Assembly (NCBI GenBank): GCA_964291485.2
Contig: OZ220224.1
Location: forward strand, 4,402,001-4,466,000
From: Kistimonas sp964291485
GTDB lineage: Bacteria; Pseudomonadota; Gammaproteobacteria; Pseudomonadales; Endozoicomonadaceae
Reading direction: 5' to 3'
Length of the DNA: 64,000 nt
Shown here one piece after another: positions 42,565 through 52,063 of the stretch. Both the position numbers and the translations under genes were made by a program. A model generated the notes under the pieces. It was not told where the DNA came from. It saw only the letters and a program-made list of their open reading frames with translations, and searched no databases. Position 1 is the stretch's first letter, and each line of letters begins with the position of its first letter.

Positions 42565-44001
42565 TCACTGCACCATGGCATTGACCCATGGAAAACCGAT
42601 CAACACCAGCGTTGCCAGAAATACAACGGCCATAATAAAACCAAGCTTCCAGAAAGTGCCTGCAGGAATAAAGCCGGAACCGTACCAGATAGGTCCAGGA
42701 CCTGCCGCATACGGTGTAATCACGCCCATCAACCCCAGAGTAAAACAGAGCAGCAGACTGAGTTTCATTTCAGATAAACCCGGAACTGCGATGGATAACT
42801 GAATAAACACTGGCAACAACGCGGTAACATGGGCCGTAATACTGGCAAAGAAATAATGCAGAACAAAAAACAGGATAACCATCAACATCATCACCAGGTC
42901 CGGTGAGAAGCCTTTCAGCAATACGCCTGCCTCACCACTGAACCAGGCCAGGAAACCTGTCTGCCCAAGTCCGCCGGCCAGCGTCACCAGGGTGGCAAAC
43001 CAGATCAGGACATTCCATGCCTGCTTGTTACCGATAATGTCATCCCAGCTCACGACACCCGTCAGCATCATCAGACACAGCACCAGCAATCCAACTGTGG
43101 TGCTATTCATCAGACTGCCGCCAAATATCCACAACAACAACGCCAACAAAGCCAACAACGCCATCTTTTTCTCAGCGCCACTGAGTGGACCGAGTACAGC
43201 CAGCTCTTTTCCCGCCCAATCAGGAATGCTTTCAGACAATTTGATTGTGGGCGGACAAATCAGGTAACTGATCAACGGTACCAGCAGAAAAAGAATTATG
43301 CCCACCGGTAGAAATCCCGTGAACCAAAGCATCCAGCCAATTTCAGTACCAAGCAGCTTTTCAACAATCGATATAGCCAGCAGGTTTGGCGCCAGCGCAG
43401 TCAAAAACATGGAGCTGGTAACACAGGTTGCAGCAAACCCGGTCCAGCAAAGATAGCGTCCGATTTTTTCGGGTTCCTGCTCAGGCGTTGAACCGTAGAT
43501 TGCCGGCACATTATTCACGATGGGAAAAATAGTGCCGCCACTGCGCGCCGTATTGGATGGAATGAAAGGCGCCAGTACAAGATCCGCAAGAGCGACAGCA
43601 TATCCCATACCCAGACTTCTTCGTCCCAGCGTCTTAATCAGAAACAGTGCGATGCGACGCCCAAGACCAGAATTCTGGTATCCCAACGCAAACATGAATG
43701 CCACAAAGATCAGCCAGACCGTACTGTTTTTAAACCCCGACAGCCCCCAGTTAATTGCGGCCTTGGCTGTCACCTCAACATCCGGCTCTACTGCAACCAA
43801 CCGAAACACAACGGCGATCACAATACCAATCAGACCCACTGCTGCTGCCGGAACCGGTTCAAGCACCAGCGCCACCACCACACCAAGAAACAACGCAAAA
43901 TAGGACCAGGCATCAGATGACAAACCATCGGGCACAGGTATCAGCCATACGACTATCGCTATAAATAGCGGCAGCAATTTTTTTATCAGGGAGAAAGTCA
44001 C
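42565..44001 (-). CDS. DASS/SLC13-family dicarboxylate or anion transporter
   Basis: The 478-residue protein has about 12-13 transmembrane segments and the DASS signatures SNTARSGGTIFPIV (substrate/ion site 1) and ITAHVTALLPVF (site 2). GLMGVITPYAAGPGPIWYGSG near the C-terminus resembles CitT/YbhI and plant 2-oxoglutarate/malate translocators, so a di- or tricarboxylate exchanger is likely; the substrate is not settled. The start is GTG 44001 with GAGG about 7 nt upstream; an overlapping ATG is followed at once by a stop. Confidence 0.9.
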   Translation of the reverse strand: MTFSLIKKLLPLFIAIVVWLIPVPDGLSSDAWSYFALFLGVVVALVLEPVPAAAVGLIGIVIAVVFRLVAVEPDVEVTAKAAINWGLSGFKNSTVWLIFVAFMFALGYQNSGLGRRIALFLIKTLGRRSLGMGYAVALADLVLAPFIPSNTARSGGTIFPIVNNVPAIYGSTPEQEPEKIGRYLCWTGFAATCVTSSMFLTALAPNLLAISIVEKLLGTEIGWMLWFTGFLPVGIILFLLVPLISYLICPPTIKLSESIPDWAGKELAVLGPLSGAEKKMALLALLALLLWIFGGSLMNSTTVGLLVLCLMMLTGVVSWDDIIGNKQAWNVLIWFATLVTLAGGLGQTGFLAWFSGEAGVLLKGFSPDLVMMLMVILFFVLHYFFASITAHVTALLPVFIQLSIAVPGLSEMKLSLLLCFTLGLMGVITPYAAGPGPIWYGSGFIPAGTFWKLGFIMAVVFLATLVLIGFPWVNAMVQ

Positions 44002-44353
44002 GGCATTACCTCAGCAGAAAGAACAGTGAATTTTGGTATGCACTTTTGAAGCAAGGGAGAGATGGGGAGCAGGACAAACGATATATCGGCTCGCTTTGCC
44101 AAAAACTATCAACTAGAAAATAGGTTAAAGATGCTTGCAAGTTTAGTCGCACCTAACAGGAATTCATCTAACGAATACAAACCGAATGGAGGCTATATGG
44201 GTGCTAATGATCAGTGGCCCATTCTCCAACATGACTGACAAGATCTGTTATGAACGATATACAACTCCCCCCATTTCATGTATGGAACTTTTTAAAATTC
44301 CAACAATCTTATGTTCATAAAACAGGTAATTTACTCAAATCAACGAAAGTCCT
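44002..44353. other. Intergenic region between transporter and AT-rich ORF
   Basis: 352 bp, AT-rich towards its right end. A short frame opens at 44250 but lies out of frame over the next gene and is not called. No operator, terminator or RNA was recognised. Confidence 0.35.
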
Positions 44354-45268
44354 ATGCACATGCCAGCCTTTACAGCAAGCCTTACTGCACCCTCGCCAGA
44401 CACTAGCATGCTTTTTGACGTCAGCATTCAGGCTGATGGTAAAACAAATAACGACCCAGTCACATATAATCAATACTTTCCAGTTGCGATCGTCGACGAT
44501 GTTTCTCAACCTCTTCTCACATCAGAATTGAGACAGACATCCGCAAAAGATCACACATATAGTGCATCCATAATTAAAGAGAGAACAGTAACAGCCGCCA
44601 GAACAAAACAATCAACCACCGATGATATTGCTTTAGATGATAATACTTCAGCCATTGTTATTGTGACTGATGATCAACCATTACCATCAACGAGTCTAGC
44701 AAGCGACGAAACTTATCTATTGATCACTCCCGGCAGTTATCAAACCAGGCAAACGGGTACCACTACGCCTTTACCCCTGCATGTGATGACACCAGTTGCT
44801 GTACCAGTTGTAGCTCCAAACTGTAGCGCCATTGATCACGGGAATAATCTTGACTCCTTTATCCGTAGTGTGACAAATAAACAAGGAGAACTATATTCAA
44901 CACCGATAACGGATAACTATTTCGCTACAGTATCCGAAGAACAATACAAGCAAGATACTGAGCGGTTTATTAAAAAACTTAAAAGTAAAAAAGAAAAGGA
45001 TAAATACAAAAAAACCCTGCAAAAGGTTCGAAGAAAGTTCAAAAACAAAAAATCAGCAGAAAAAGCGCGTAGAAACAAAGAAGCATTAAAGGACATGCTA
45101 TATGGCTATGCAGTCGAAACCCAAAAAGTTATTCATCAGTCAAGAAATTTAGTTCGTGAGCTACGAAATCACTGTACCATACCTGATGTACAGAGGAATG
45201 AAGCGTTAATCAGCACCTTGGGTAGATTAGAAGAAATATTAGAGAGCGCCCCGAATATCAATCTATAA
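44354..45268 (+). CDS. AT-rich ORF with bZIP-like basic region, possible effector
   Basis: The 304-residue protein has no signal peptide or membrane helix. Residues 1-160 are Thr/Ser/Pro/Asp-rich and probably disordered. Residues 205-245 are extremely basic and helical (FIKKLKSKKEKDKYKK, KVRRKFKNKKSAEKARRNK), containing N231-K-K-S-A-E-K-A-R239, which has the N-x7-R spacing of eukaryotic bZIP basic regions. The following helix carries hydrophobic residues at heptad spacing (L245, Y252, V259, L266), but three residues out of phase with a true bZIP. It could be a nucleic-acid-binding or nuclear-localised host effector. No strong ribosome-binding site precedes the ATG. No homologue is recognised. 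Confidence 0.55.
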   Translation: MHMPAFTASLTAPSPDTSMLFDVSIQADGKTNNDPVTYNQYFPVAIVDDVSQPLLTSELRQTSAKDHTYSASIIKERTVTAARTKQSTTDDIALDDNTSAIVIVTDDQPLPSTSLASDETYLLITPGSYQTRQTGTTTPLPLHVMTPVAVPVVAPNCSAIDHGNNLDSFIRSVTNKQGELYSTPITDNYFATVSEEQYKQDTERFIKKLKSKKEKDKYKKTLQKVRRKFKNKKSAEKARRNKEALKDMLYGYAVETQKVIHQSRNLVRELRNHCTIPDVQRNEALISTLGRLEEILESAPNINL

Positions 45269-45585
45269 CAAGTCGTACTGACACCTACACCAACATTTCT
45301 TGATGTTATTCACCTTTTTTTGATTTCATACTTTTAGCAACAACAAGAAATCACCCTGCGATTATTTCTGTCAAACGATCCTGTTTTGACAGGACTTTAC
45401 AGTAACCAACACAACAAATACAGAATAACCACTACAAGAAAACAAAACTGATAGACCAATCCACTATTTTCATACGACCGTGCCGAAGCAGATACGCAAG
45501 TTCTCCGAAGGGTTTTTGCCGGTTTCACACTGATAGACTTCCGCCAACCTCCCACATTCCATTTTTAAAAGCCTGAGAGGACTGG
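45269..45585 (+). other. Intergenic region before nhaC
   Basis: 317 bp, AT-rich at the left and normal at the right. CCTGTTTTGACAGG forms a small hairpin near 45381-45394, and TTTTGACAGG could contribute a -35. No clear operator. GAGAGGAC lies before the nhaC ATG. Confidence 0.3.
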
Positions 45586-47016
45586 ATGCAGAAACACACA
45601 AGACTACCGACAATCACGCAGATTATTATTTGCCTTGCCGGCTTTCTTGGCCTGGCGTTTTCCTTTACCTCCCTGCTGAATCTCCCCATTCAGCTGGCCC
45701 TCTATATCGCCTGGTTTATCATCATGGCGCTGGGCATCTGGCTTGGCCATAACTACAAAGATCTCGAAGAGGCTGCCACCCAGGGGATTTCCAAGGGGAT
45801 GGGCGCCATCCTGATTCTGATCGCCGTCGGCGCACTGGTCGGCACCTGGATTGCCGGTGGCATTGTGCCCGGGATCATTTACTACGGTCTGAAGATCATC
45901 CACCCCTCCATCTTCCTGCTGGCCACCCTGATCATCTGTTCGGTGACCGCACTCTCCACAGGGACTTCCTGGGGTGCAGCCGGTACTGCCGGTATTGCCA
46001 TGATGGGTATCGGTGAAGGTCTGGGCATTCCGCTGCCGCTGGTTGCCGGTGCCGTACTGTCCGGCGTTTACTTTGGTGACAAGCTGTCTCCGCTGTCTGA
46101 CAGTGTGATCCTGGCCTCCAGTATGTCCGGCGTGGAAACCTTTGAGCATATCAAGGGCATGCTGCCGATCAGCCTGACCAGCTATGTTCTCACCGCGATC
46201 ATGTTTACCTTTGCCGGTATGCAGTATGGCGGCAATGTGGATATGGCGCAGGTTCAAACCGTCATGACAGCCCTGGAGCAGAGCTTCAACATCAGCCCCA
46301 TGGCCTTTGTTCCTGTGGTGCTGGTGATTGTGCTGCTAGCTAACAAAAAGCCGTCCTTCCCGGTCATCAGTTTTGGTGCCGTACTGGGTGTTGTCTGGGC
46401 CATTGCCTTCCAGCACAAGGACCTGATCTCTGCCGTGCAGAGCGCCTGGAGCCCGTTCACCATCACCTCGGGCGTTGATTTCATCGACAACATCCTGAGC
46501 CGTGGTGGCATCGCTTCCATGCTGGGCTCCGTCGCCGTTATTATCTTCGGCCTTGGCTTTGGCGGTCTGCTGGATCGTGTGGGCATCCTGCAGGTGATTG
46601 CCGACAAGATGAGCGCATTCATCACCAACGCCAGTAACCTGACGGTTTCCACCCTGTTCACAGCATTCCTGGCAAACATCTTCGGCAGCGCCATGTATGT
46701 GTCGCTGATCCTGACCCCGAAGATCATGGTCAAGAACTACGATCGTCTGGGTCTGCACCGCAAGATGCTGTCCCGTAACGCCGAATTCGGTGGCACGCTG
46801 ACCAGCGGCATGGTGCCCTGGAGCGACAACGGCATCTTCATGGCCGGTGTACTGGGTGTTCCAACCCTCGCTTATCTGCCGTATATGTGGTTGAGCTTTA
46901 CCTGCATCATCCTGACTATCGTGTTCACCATGATGGGTAAATTCATCAGCACAGCGTCAGAAACACCAGCCGTCGCAAGCACTGACAACTGCGCAGCTAC
47001 CGCAACAGCCAGCTAA
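45586..47016 (+). CDS. nhaC: Na+/H+ antiporter NhaC family protein
   Basis: The 476-residue inner-membrane protein has about 11-12 helices and NhaC-family motifs: STGTSWGAAGTAGIAMMGIGEGLGIP (given as two adjacent motifs, STGTSWG and GTAGIAMMG), SGVYFGDKLSPLSDSVILAS, GTLTSGMVPWSDNG. NhaC transporters exchange Na+ for protons; some members exchange malate/lactate or other organic ions, so specificity is inferred. A strong terminator follows. Confidence 0.9.
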   Translation: MQKHTRLPTITQIIICLAGFLGLAFSFTSLLNLPIQLALYIAWFIIMALGIWLGHNYKDLEEAATQGISKGMGAILILIAVGALVGTWIAGGIVPGIIYYGLKIIHPSIFLLATLIICSVTALSTGTSWGAAGTAGIAMMGIGEGLGIPLPLVAGAVLSGVYFGDKLSPLSDSVILASSMSGVETFEHIKGMLPISLTSYVLTAIMFTFAGMQYGGNVDMAQVQTVMTALEQSFNISPMAFVPVVLVIVLLANKKPSFPVISFGAVLGVVWAIAFQHKDLISAVQSAWSPFTITSGVDFIDNILSRGGIASMLGSVAVIIFGLGFGGLLDRVGILQVIADKMSAFITNASNLTVSTLFTAFLANIFGSAMYVSLILTPKIMVKNYDRLGLHRKMLSRNAEFGGTLTSGMVPWSDNGIFMAGVLGVPTLAYLPYMWLSFTCIILTIVFTMMGKFISTASETPAVASTDNCAATATAS

Positions 47017-47027
47017 TCTCTCCCCCC

Positions 47028-47054
47028 GACGGGCGTTCCAATGGAACGCCCGTC
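47028..47054 (+). terminator. Terminator hairpin after nhaC
   Basis: GACGGGCGTTCCA (47028-47040) pairs with TGGAACGCCCGTC (47042-47054), a 13-bp perfect palindrome around a single nucleotide (in practice a 12-bp stem with a tetraloop-like turn). It is followed by AGTTAAT, a weak T-run. Confidence 0.7.
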
Positions 47055-47180
47055 AGTTAATCTACGGATTGCACTATCCGTAAAACCCTCTATAAAGAGC
47101 GCCCAGCCCGACTCAGGTCTGCACCCTGCACCTGAGTACCCGGTATTGTTATTTCAGCCTTACTTCGTAGCGAGGGCGCC

Positions 47181-48281
47181 ATGAACACAAAACGTCTCTT
47201 CAAGGCATGCCTGCTGGCCACGGCCCTGCCAGTACTGACTGCTTCCGCCAATACAGACAAGAACCTGTATATCTATAACTGGAGCGACTTTATCGCACCG
47301 GAAACCGTGCCTGCTTTTGAAAAGCAAACCGGTATTGATGCAGTGTATGACGTCTATGACAGTAACGAAGTACTTGAAGCCAAACTGCTCTCCGGCCGGA
47401 CGGGTTACGATGTCGTGTTTCCTTCTCATGATTTCCTGGCCCATCAAATTAAGGCAGGCGTCTATGCCCCGTTAGACAAGTCCAAGTTGCCTAACTACAA
47501 GAACATGGATCCCCAGACCATGAAACTGCTGGATTCCGTGGATCCGGGCAACCAGTACGCCATCCCTTACCTGGCCCAGACCACGGGTATCGGTTACAAC
47601 CCTGAGAAGGTGAAGCAGTATCTGGGCAAAGATGCACCGCTTGACAGCTGGGCACTGGTCTTTGAACCCGAGAATATGAAGAAGCTCTCCAAGTGCGGTG
47701 TAGCATTCCTGGATGCCCCCACTGAAGTGCTTCCCTCAGTGTTGAAATATATGGGCAAGGATCCCAATTCCCAGAACCCGAAGGACTACAAGCTGGCGGC
47801 TGAAAAGCTGGCCAAGGTGGCTCCCTACGTCACCTACTTCCACTCATCCAAGTACCTTACTGACCTGGCCAATGGCGATATCTGTGTCGCGCTGGGCTGG
47901 TCCGGTGACATGTTCATGGCTGACGAACGTGCCCATGATGCCAAGAACGGTGTCAACGTCGCGTATTCCATTCCCAAGGAAGGTGCGCCCATTTCCTACG
48001 ATGTCATGGCGATTCCTGCGGATGCCAGCAACAAGGAAAACGCCTATCGCTTCATTAACTTCATGATGGAGCCAAAAGTCATCGCCGGCGTGACGGACTA
48101 TGTCTACTTCGCCAACCCGAACAAGGCAGCCACCCCGTTTGTCGATGCCAAGCTGCGGGATAACCAGGGCGTTTACCCACCTGCGGAAGTCGAGCAGAAC
48201 CTGTTCCTGTTCAAGCCGCTGCCCAACAAGGTCAAGCGCACCATCACCCGGGAATGGACCCGCCTGAAAACCGGTGCCTGA
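47181..48281 (+). CDS. Putrescine/spermidine-binding periplasmic protein (PotF/SpuD-like)
   Basis: The 366-residue ABC solute-binding protein has a signal peptide (cleavage near ASANT) and the polyamine-binding family start LYIYNWSDFIAPETV. Other landmarks: GYDVVFPSHDFLAHQI, AIPYLAQTTGIGYNP, GDICVALGWSGDMFMA and the Asp/Trp binding-site residues in IPKEGAPISYDVMAIP. No permease or ATPase genes are adjacent, so it is an orphan that must work with components elsewhere. PotF and SpuD bind putrescine and spermidine; which of them applies here is not decided. Confidence 0.9.
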   Translation: MNTKRLFKACLLATALPVLTASANTDKNLYIYNWSDFIAPETVPAFEKQTGIDAVYDVYDSNEVLEAKLLSGRTGYDVVFPSHDFLAHQIKAGVYAPLDKSKLPNYKNMDPQTMKLLDSVDPGNQYAIPYLAQTTGIGYNPEKVKQYLGKDAPLDSWALVFEPENMKKLSKCGVAFLDAPTEVLPSVLKYMGKDPNSQNPKDYKLAAEKLAKVAPYVTYFHSSKYLTDLANGDICVALGWSGDMFMADERAHDAKNGVNVAYSIPKEGAPISYDVMAIPADASNKENAYRFINFMMEPKVIAGVTDYVYFANPNKAATPFVDAKLRDNQGVYPPAEVEQNLFLFKPLPNKVKRTITREWTRLKTGA

Positions 48282-48419
48282 AGACCGGATTTGAACTGCC
48301 GATAGCCATTTAGGCGGAGCTGCTAGAGGAAGGTCGCTTCGCCGTCTGTAGCCCATGGAGGGGCTGCAGGATCCAACCTGAACCACTGACCCCGTGGTTC
48401 ACTGGCAGCAGGGATAGCC

Positions 48420-48887
48420 ATGACAATCCAGAGGGATCTTAGGGATTTCAGCATTCTTGTCGTCGCAGAGCGGGAATTACTGCGGCGAATTCTGGTCTGC
48501 ATGCTCAAGGGTGAGCGTTGCGCCCGCATACTGGCCGTTGAAAGCGCCCAGGGCGCCATTAATGCGTTGCACCGGGACCATTTTCACCTCATGCTTTGCG
48601 ATCAGGCCATACGCCCGGATGCAACTGACCTGCTTTACCAGGTCCGCTCGGGAAGAGCCGGCTGTGTTCGTGACATTCCTGCCGTTCTATTGACACATCG
48701 GGACAAACCCGGCCTGCCTGATATGGCCAGTGTCCTGCAAGTCCATAACTGCCTGACCCGACCGGTCACCTCCGATCAGTTACGCGATGCCATTATTGAT
48801 GCGGTCGAAGCCCCCGTCGCCCTGCGCGAGCCGGAAGCCTATCGCGTTGTTGTCGAGCCCCCCTCATTCCTGGGAGGGGAACGATGA
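48420..48887 (+). CDS. Degenerate stand-alone receiver-like protein
   Basis: The 155-residue protein resembles a response-regulator receiver (FSILVVAERELLRRILVCML, HFHLMLCDQAI, IPAVLLTHRDKP, NCLTRPVTSDQLRDAI) with an extra C-terminal tail. The acidic pair normally following beta-1 is replaced by AERE, the conserved Lys in the KP motif is Arg (TRPV), and only CDQAI can supply the phospho-acceptor Asp. Phosphorylation is therefore doubtful; it may be a protein-interaction module. The stop overlaps the receiver-EAL gene by 4 nt, so the pair is probably co-translated and acts together. Confidence 0.75.
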   Translation: MTIQRDLRDFSILVVAERELLRRILVCMLKGERCARILAVESAQGAINALHRDHFHLMLCDQAIRPDATDLLYQVRSGRAGCVRDIPAVLLTHRDKPGLPDMASVLQVHNCLTRPVTSDQLRDAIIDAVEAPVALREPEAYRVVVEPPSFLGGER

Positions 48888-50110
48888 ACAACAACCCCTC
48901 AGAACTGATCGTAATGGTTGTTGAAGAGCATGATTTTCAGCGGGCCATGGCTGTAAAGGTGCTGGAGGATATCGGCTGCAAGCAGGTATTAAGCGCCAAC
49001 AGCGGACAGGATTGCCTGGAAAAGATCGTCAACTACCCGGAACCGGTCAATATTGTCTTCAGCCAGCTGGATATGACTCCCATGGACGGTATTGAGCTAC
49101 TCCGTCATCTGGGTGAACAACAGCTTTCAGAAGCGTTTGCGATTGTTGATTTCATTGATTTTGCCGTTCTTCGTACCCTGGAAGATATGGCAGAGCAACT
49201 GGATCTCAATGTCCTTGGCAACATCGAGCAAACGTTTACCCGGGATTGTGCCGAAATGATCGTTGACCGGTACTTTGACTTTAGCCGCAAAAAGCATCCG
49301 GACACCTACAGCAACACCCTGACCCGACACGATATTATCGAAGGGCTCACCAGTAACCAGTTCATGACCTGGTATCAGCCCAAGGTCTGGATTGAAACCG
49401 GTGAATGGTTCGCGGCTGAGGCCCTGTCACGCTGGGTGCACCCTGACCATGGCATGATTTATCCGGATCAATATATCCCCGTGCTGGAAGAGATGGGGGT
49501 AATCGATAAGCTGACCTGGCACCAGATCCATGTGATTGCAGAAGACCTGCACCGCTGGCTGAACCTGGGCAAAAAAATAGCGGTTTCTATCAACATATCG
49601 CCCTCCATGCTCGACGATCGCTCTCTGGCCGCAAAACTGGCCGAAGTAACGGATCACTACAACATTGGCCATGACCAGCTGATCCTTGAAATCACAGAAT
49701 CCATGCTGATGGAAAACCTGGCTCATAGTCTGGAAACCATTGCCCGCATGAAATTGAAAGGTTTCATCCTTTCTATGGATGATTTTGGTACCGGCTACTC
49801 CAACCTTCACCAACTGGAGCGGATGCCCTGCTCCGAATTAAAGCTCGATAAGTCACTGGTTACCGGCGCCTACGAGAATCCAACCCGAAAAGTCATTCTC
49901 GAATCCAATATCGAAATGGCCCAAAAACTCGGTATGAAAACCGTTGGCGAAGGTGTGGAAACCTCCGACGACTGGTTTCTGCTGGAAGAACTCGGTTGCT
50001 CCATCGGCCAGGGTTACCTGATTGGAAAATCCATGCCAGCCAGCGATTTGTTCACCTGGGCAGCAGACTGGAGTATCCGTTACAAACAGATGATGGATGA
50101 CAGACGATAA
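48884..50110 (+). CDS. Receiver-EAL cyclic-di-GMP phosphodiesterase
   Basis: The 408-residue protein has an N-terminal receiver (1-125) whose usual acceptor Asp is replaced (VFSQLDMTPMDG), then an EAL domain (about 150-395). The EAL domain keeps E179-A-L, the metal ligands in INISPSML, LEITES and DDFGTGYSNL, the Lys in LKLDKSLV, the Glu in VGEGVET and the C-terminal QGYLIGKSM, so phosphodiesterase activity on c-di-GMP is expected. The altered receiver suggests that control is by binding a partner, probably the upstream receiver-like protein, rather than by its own phosphorylation. Confidence 0.92.
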   Translation: MNNNPSELIVMVVEEHDFQRAMAVKVLEDIGCKQVLSANSGQDCLEKIVNYPEPVNIVFSQLDMTPMDGIELLRHLGEQQLSEAFAIVDFIDFAVLRTLEDMAEQLDLNVLGNIEQTFTRDCAEMIVDRYFDFSRKKHPDTYSNTLTRHDIIEGLTSNQFMTWYQPKVWIETGEWFAAEALSRWVHPDHGMIYPDQYIPVLEEMGVIDKLTWHQIHVIAEDLHRWLNLGKKIAVSINISPSMLDDRSLAAKLAEVTDHYNIGHDQLILEITESMLMENLAHSLETIARMKLKGFILSMDDFGTGYSNLHQLERMPCSELKLDKSLVTGAYENPTRKVILESNIEMAQKLGMKTVGEGVETSDDWFLLEELGCSIGQGYLIGKSMPASDLFTWAADWSIRYKQMMDDRR

Positions 50111-50236
50111 CTTGTTGTACATGACTCACCTTGCATGTTTCATTGGATGTTAGACAATCAAGAATCACACGAAAACTTAAAATGCTTATTCACTGGATGA
50201 TTTCAAAGGACTTCTGGTACCCCTATCTGACCAGTA

Positions 50237-51241
50237 TCATTGCGGCATGACATGCAAATAAACAATATCTGAATAAGTACCAGCCGGCTTTCCAGATAGC
50301 CACGAATCTAATACCACAATTTTTAATTTTATATTGCTCGCCCCTGAGCAGTCAGGGGCCAAGCTTGCATTGTTTCCATCCATCACCTGCCTAGGCCGAA
50401 GTCTCGAATAATGCCTGTTATCCGTAGCCAGTCTTAAACCATAACGAACCTTGTTGATGCCATTACTCAAATAAAAAGCATCTTGCATAGGGCCAAGATT
50501 ACTGCCTACTGCACTAATACTGTAGGCACCGCTAGATGAATATATACAAAAATGCTGTTCTGCTAGATATCTAGCACTGTACTTCCCCCTAGGCTCAATC
50601 TTGTTTTTCTCTGTCAGAACAATATCACTTAGACCGCTGACTTTAACCATTGTTTGAATTTCAACAATGATATCCTGCCACTTCTCCTCTTTTAAGCCAC
50701 CTTTAACAATCCTGAGGAGATATCGCCCTTCGTAACGGCCAGGTTGAGCCCGCATCAACTGGTGATAACTTGTCCTAATGGTGATTAAATATTCTCTCTG
50801 ATTGCATAATGAAGGATGTCTGCAACTAAGCGCATCTCTGCCGGAACTCGAAACCAGCCGAGGACGAAAGTGAAATGCAAGCGTGATATTATTTCCTTCA
50901 TTATTCTGCAATTGGATGACGCCATTATCCAATGATAATTTTGAATCATCAGTACTATATGAAACCTGACAGACATCCTTTAATTCTCTAGATTCATGCT
51001 CTCCCCTTTGACATTGTATGCGATAGATGTGCTCAACCAACGGGATAGAATTACTACCCACCATATTATTGAACGACAATTTAATTTCATCTGGCCCGCT
51101 GATTTTCTCTATTACCATACAACGCTTGTTTTTTTCACAATGAACATTTGAAAAGGCTATTCCAGCAAACATACCGCAATAAAGTCCGATCAAAGCCAAG
51201 CAAATAACCGAGTGACAAATAGAATGTGTTTTTTTATTCAT
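50237..51241 (-). CDS. SCPU (spore coat U)-type secreted protein
   Basis: The 334-residue protein begins at ATG 51241; the frame is open to 51331, but only the inner start puts a signal segment (SVICLALIGLYCGMFAGIAF) at the N-terminus. The C-terminal 120 residues resemble an SCPU domain: HFCIYSSSGAYSISAVGSN, FYLSNGINKVRYGLRL, CSGASNIKLKIVVLDSWLS, PAGTYSDIVYLHV. The N-terminal half looks like a second, more divergent beta domain (GRYEGRYLLRIV). SCPU proteins are often exported with a chaperone and usher as fimbrial or coat-like proteins; neither gene is adjacent. AT-rich compared with neighbours. Confidence 0.7.
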   Translation of the reverse strand: MNKKTHSICHSVICLALIGLYCGMFAGIAFSNVHCEKNKRCMVIEKISGPDEIKLSFNNMVGSNSIPLVEHIYRIQCQRGEHESRELKDVCQVSYSTDDSKLSLDNGVIQLQNNEGNNITLAFHFRPRLVSSSGRDALSCRHPSLCNQREYLITIRTSYHQLMRAQPGRYEGRYLLRIVKGGLKEEKWQDIIVEIQTMVKVSGLSDIVLTEKNKIEPRGKYSARYLAEQHFCIYSSSGAYSISAVGSNLGPMQDAFYLSNGINKVRYGLRLATDNRHYSRLRPRQVMDGNNASLAPDCSGASNIKLKIVVLDSWLSGKPAGTYSDIVYLHVMPQ

Positions 51242-51345
51242 AAGCTTAGGGATACATACAAAATAAACGTGTATAACTAACACCATTACCTGATAGATTC
51301 TGATGTTGACTTCAATCCTTGAAGCCAACAAATAAGATTAAATGG

Positions 51346-51819
51346 TTAGTCCCCCAGCACGTCCTGAATCATCTCCTGCCTGGCAATATCAGATACATGC
51401 ACCGATACACGCCAAAAATACACAATTGAGATAATAGTTATTGCAGCCACCTCAAGAATACTCGTTCCCTGATCACGCCCCTCTGAACTCAAAGCCCCCA
51501 TGTAGCCGAGTATGATTCCAATGCAGACAACCACAATGATTGAGCGAATAAACACGACCCAGCCAATAGAAAAATATTTGGCCATAAACTCCCGACCAAA
51601 ACACCCTCCATTACTCAAATAAACGTTATAGATGCCCGTTACTGTGATAGGAATAACAAGGATTGCACAAAAGACATCATAATGATTAGGCGTATAAACG
51701 GGTATCATCGCCATACCCAAAACAAATGTATGTGCCAGAAAATATTTTAAAGTTTCAGACTCTGGCAGTTTATTTTTGTAAAGGTCATGCTTTAGCTTTT
51801 CCAGATCCCAAAAATACAT
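51346..51819 (-). CDS. Membrane protein of unknown function
   Basis: The 157-residue product has about four hydrophobic segments (YFLAHTFVLGMAMIPVY, FCAILVIPITVTGIYNVYL, GWVVFIRSIIVVVCIGIIL, AITIISIVYFWRVSV) and a short charged N-terminus. No family is recognised. It lies 105 bp upstream of the SCPU-type gene in the same direction, so they could share a transcript. Confidence 0.6.
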   Translation of the reverse strand: MYFWDLEKLKHDLYKNKLPESETLKYFLAHTFVLGMAMIPVYTPNHYDVFCAILVIPITVTGIYNVYLSNGGCFGREFMAKYFSIGWVVFIRSIIVVVCIGIILGYMGALSSEGRDQGTSILEVAAITIISIVYFWRVSVHVSDIARQEMIQDVLGD

Positions 51820-52063
51820 ATAAACCCCGAAAAATAATTATTTTTGTAGAAACTTGACAATCCTAATGACGCCTTAATAAAGAGGCGCTCATTCTAACGA
51901 TGACAAGGGCATGTCTTTTCCAACCGCTTCAAGCACTGATTACTCTTCGCATTCAACAGTTCAGGATGCCGGACAAGGCTCTATGTTAATTAGAGAACTT
52001 ATATAAGTGGAGTCTCAAATTAATGCGTCTTTCTTGGCACCCTCGAAACTGTCACATTAGACG

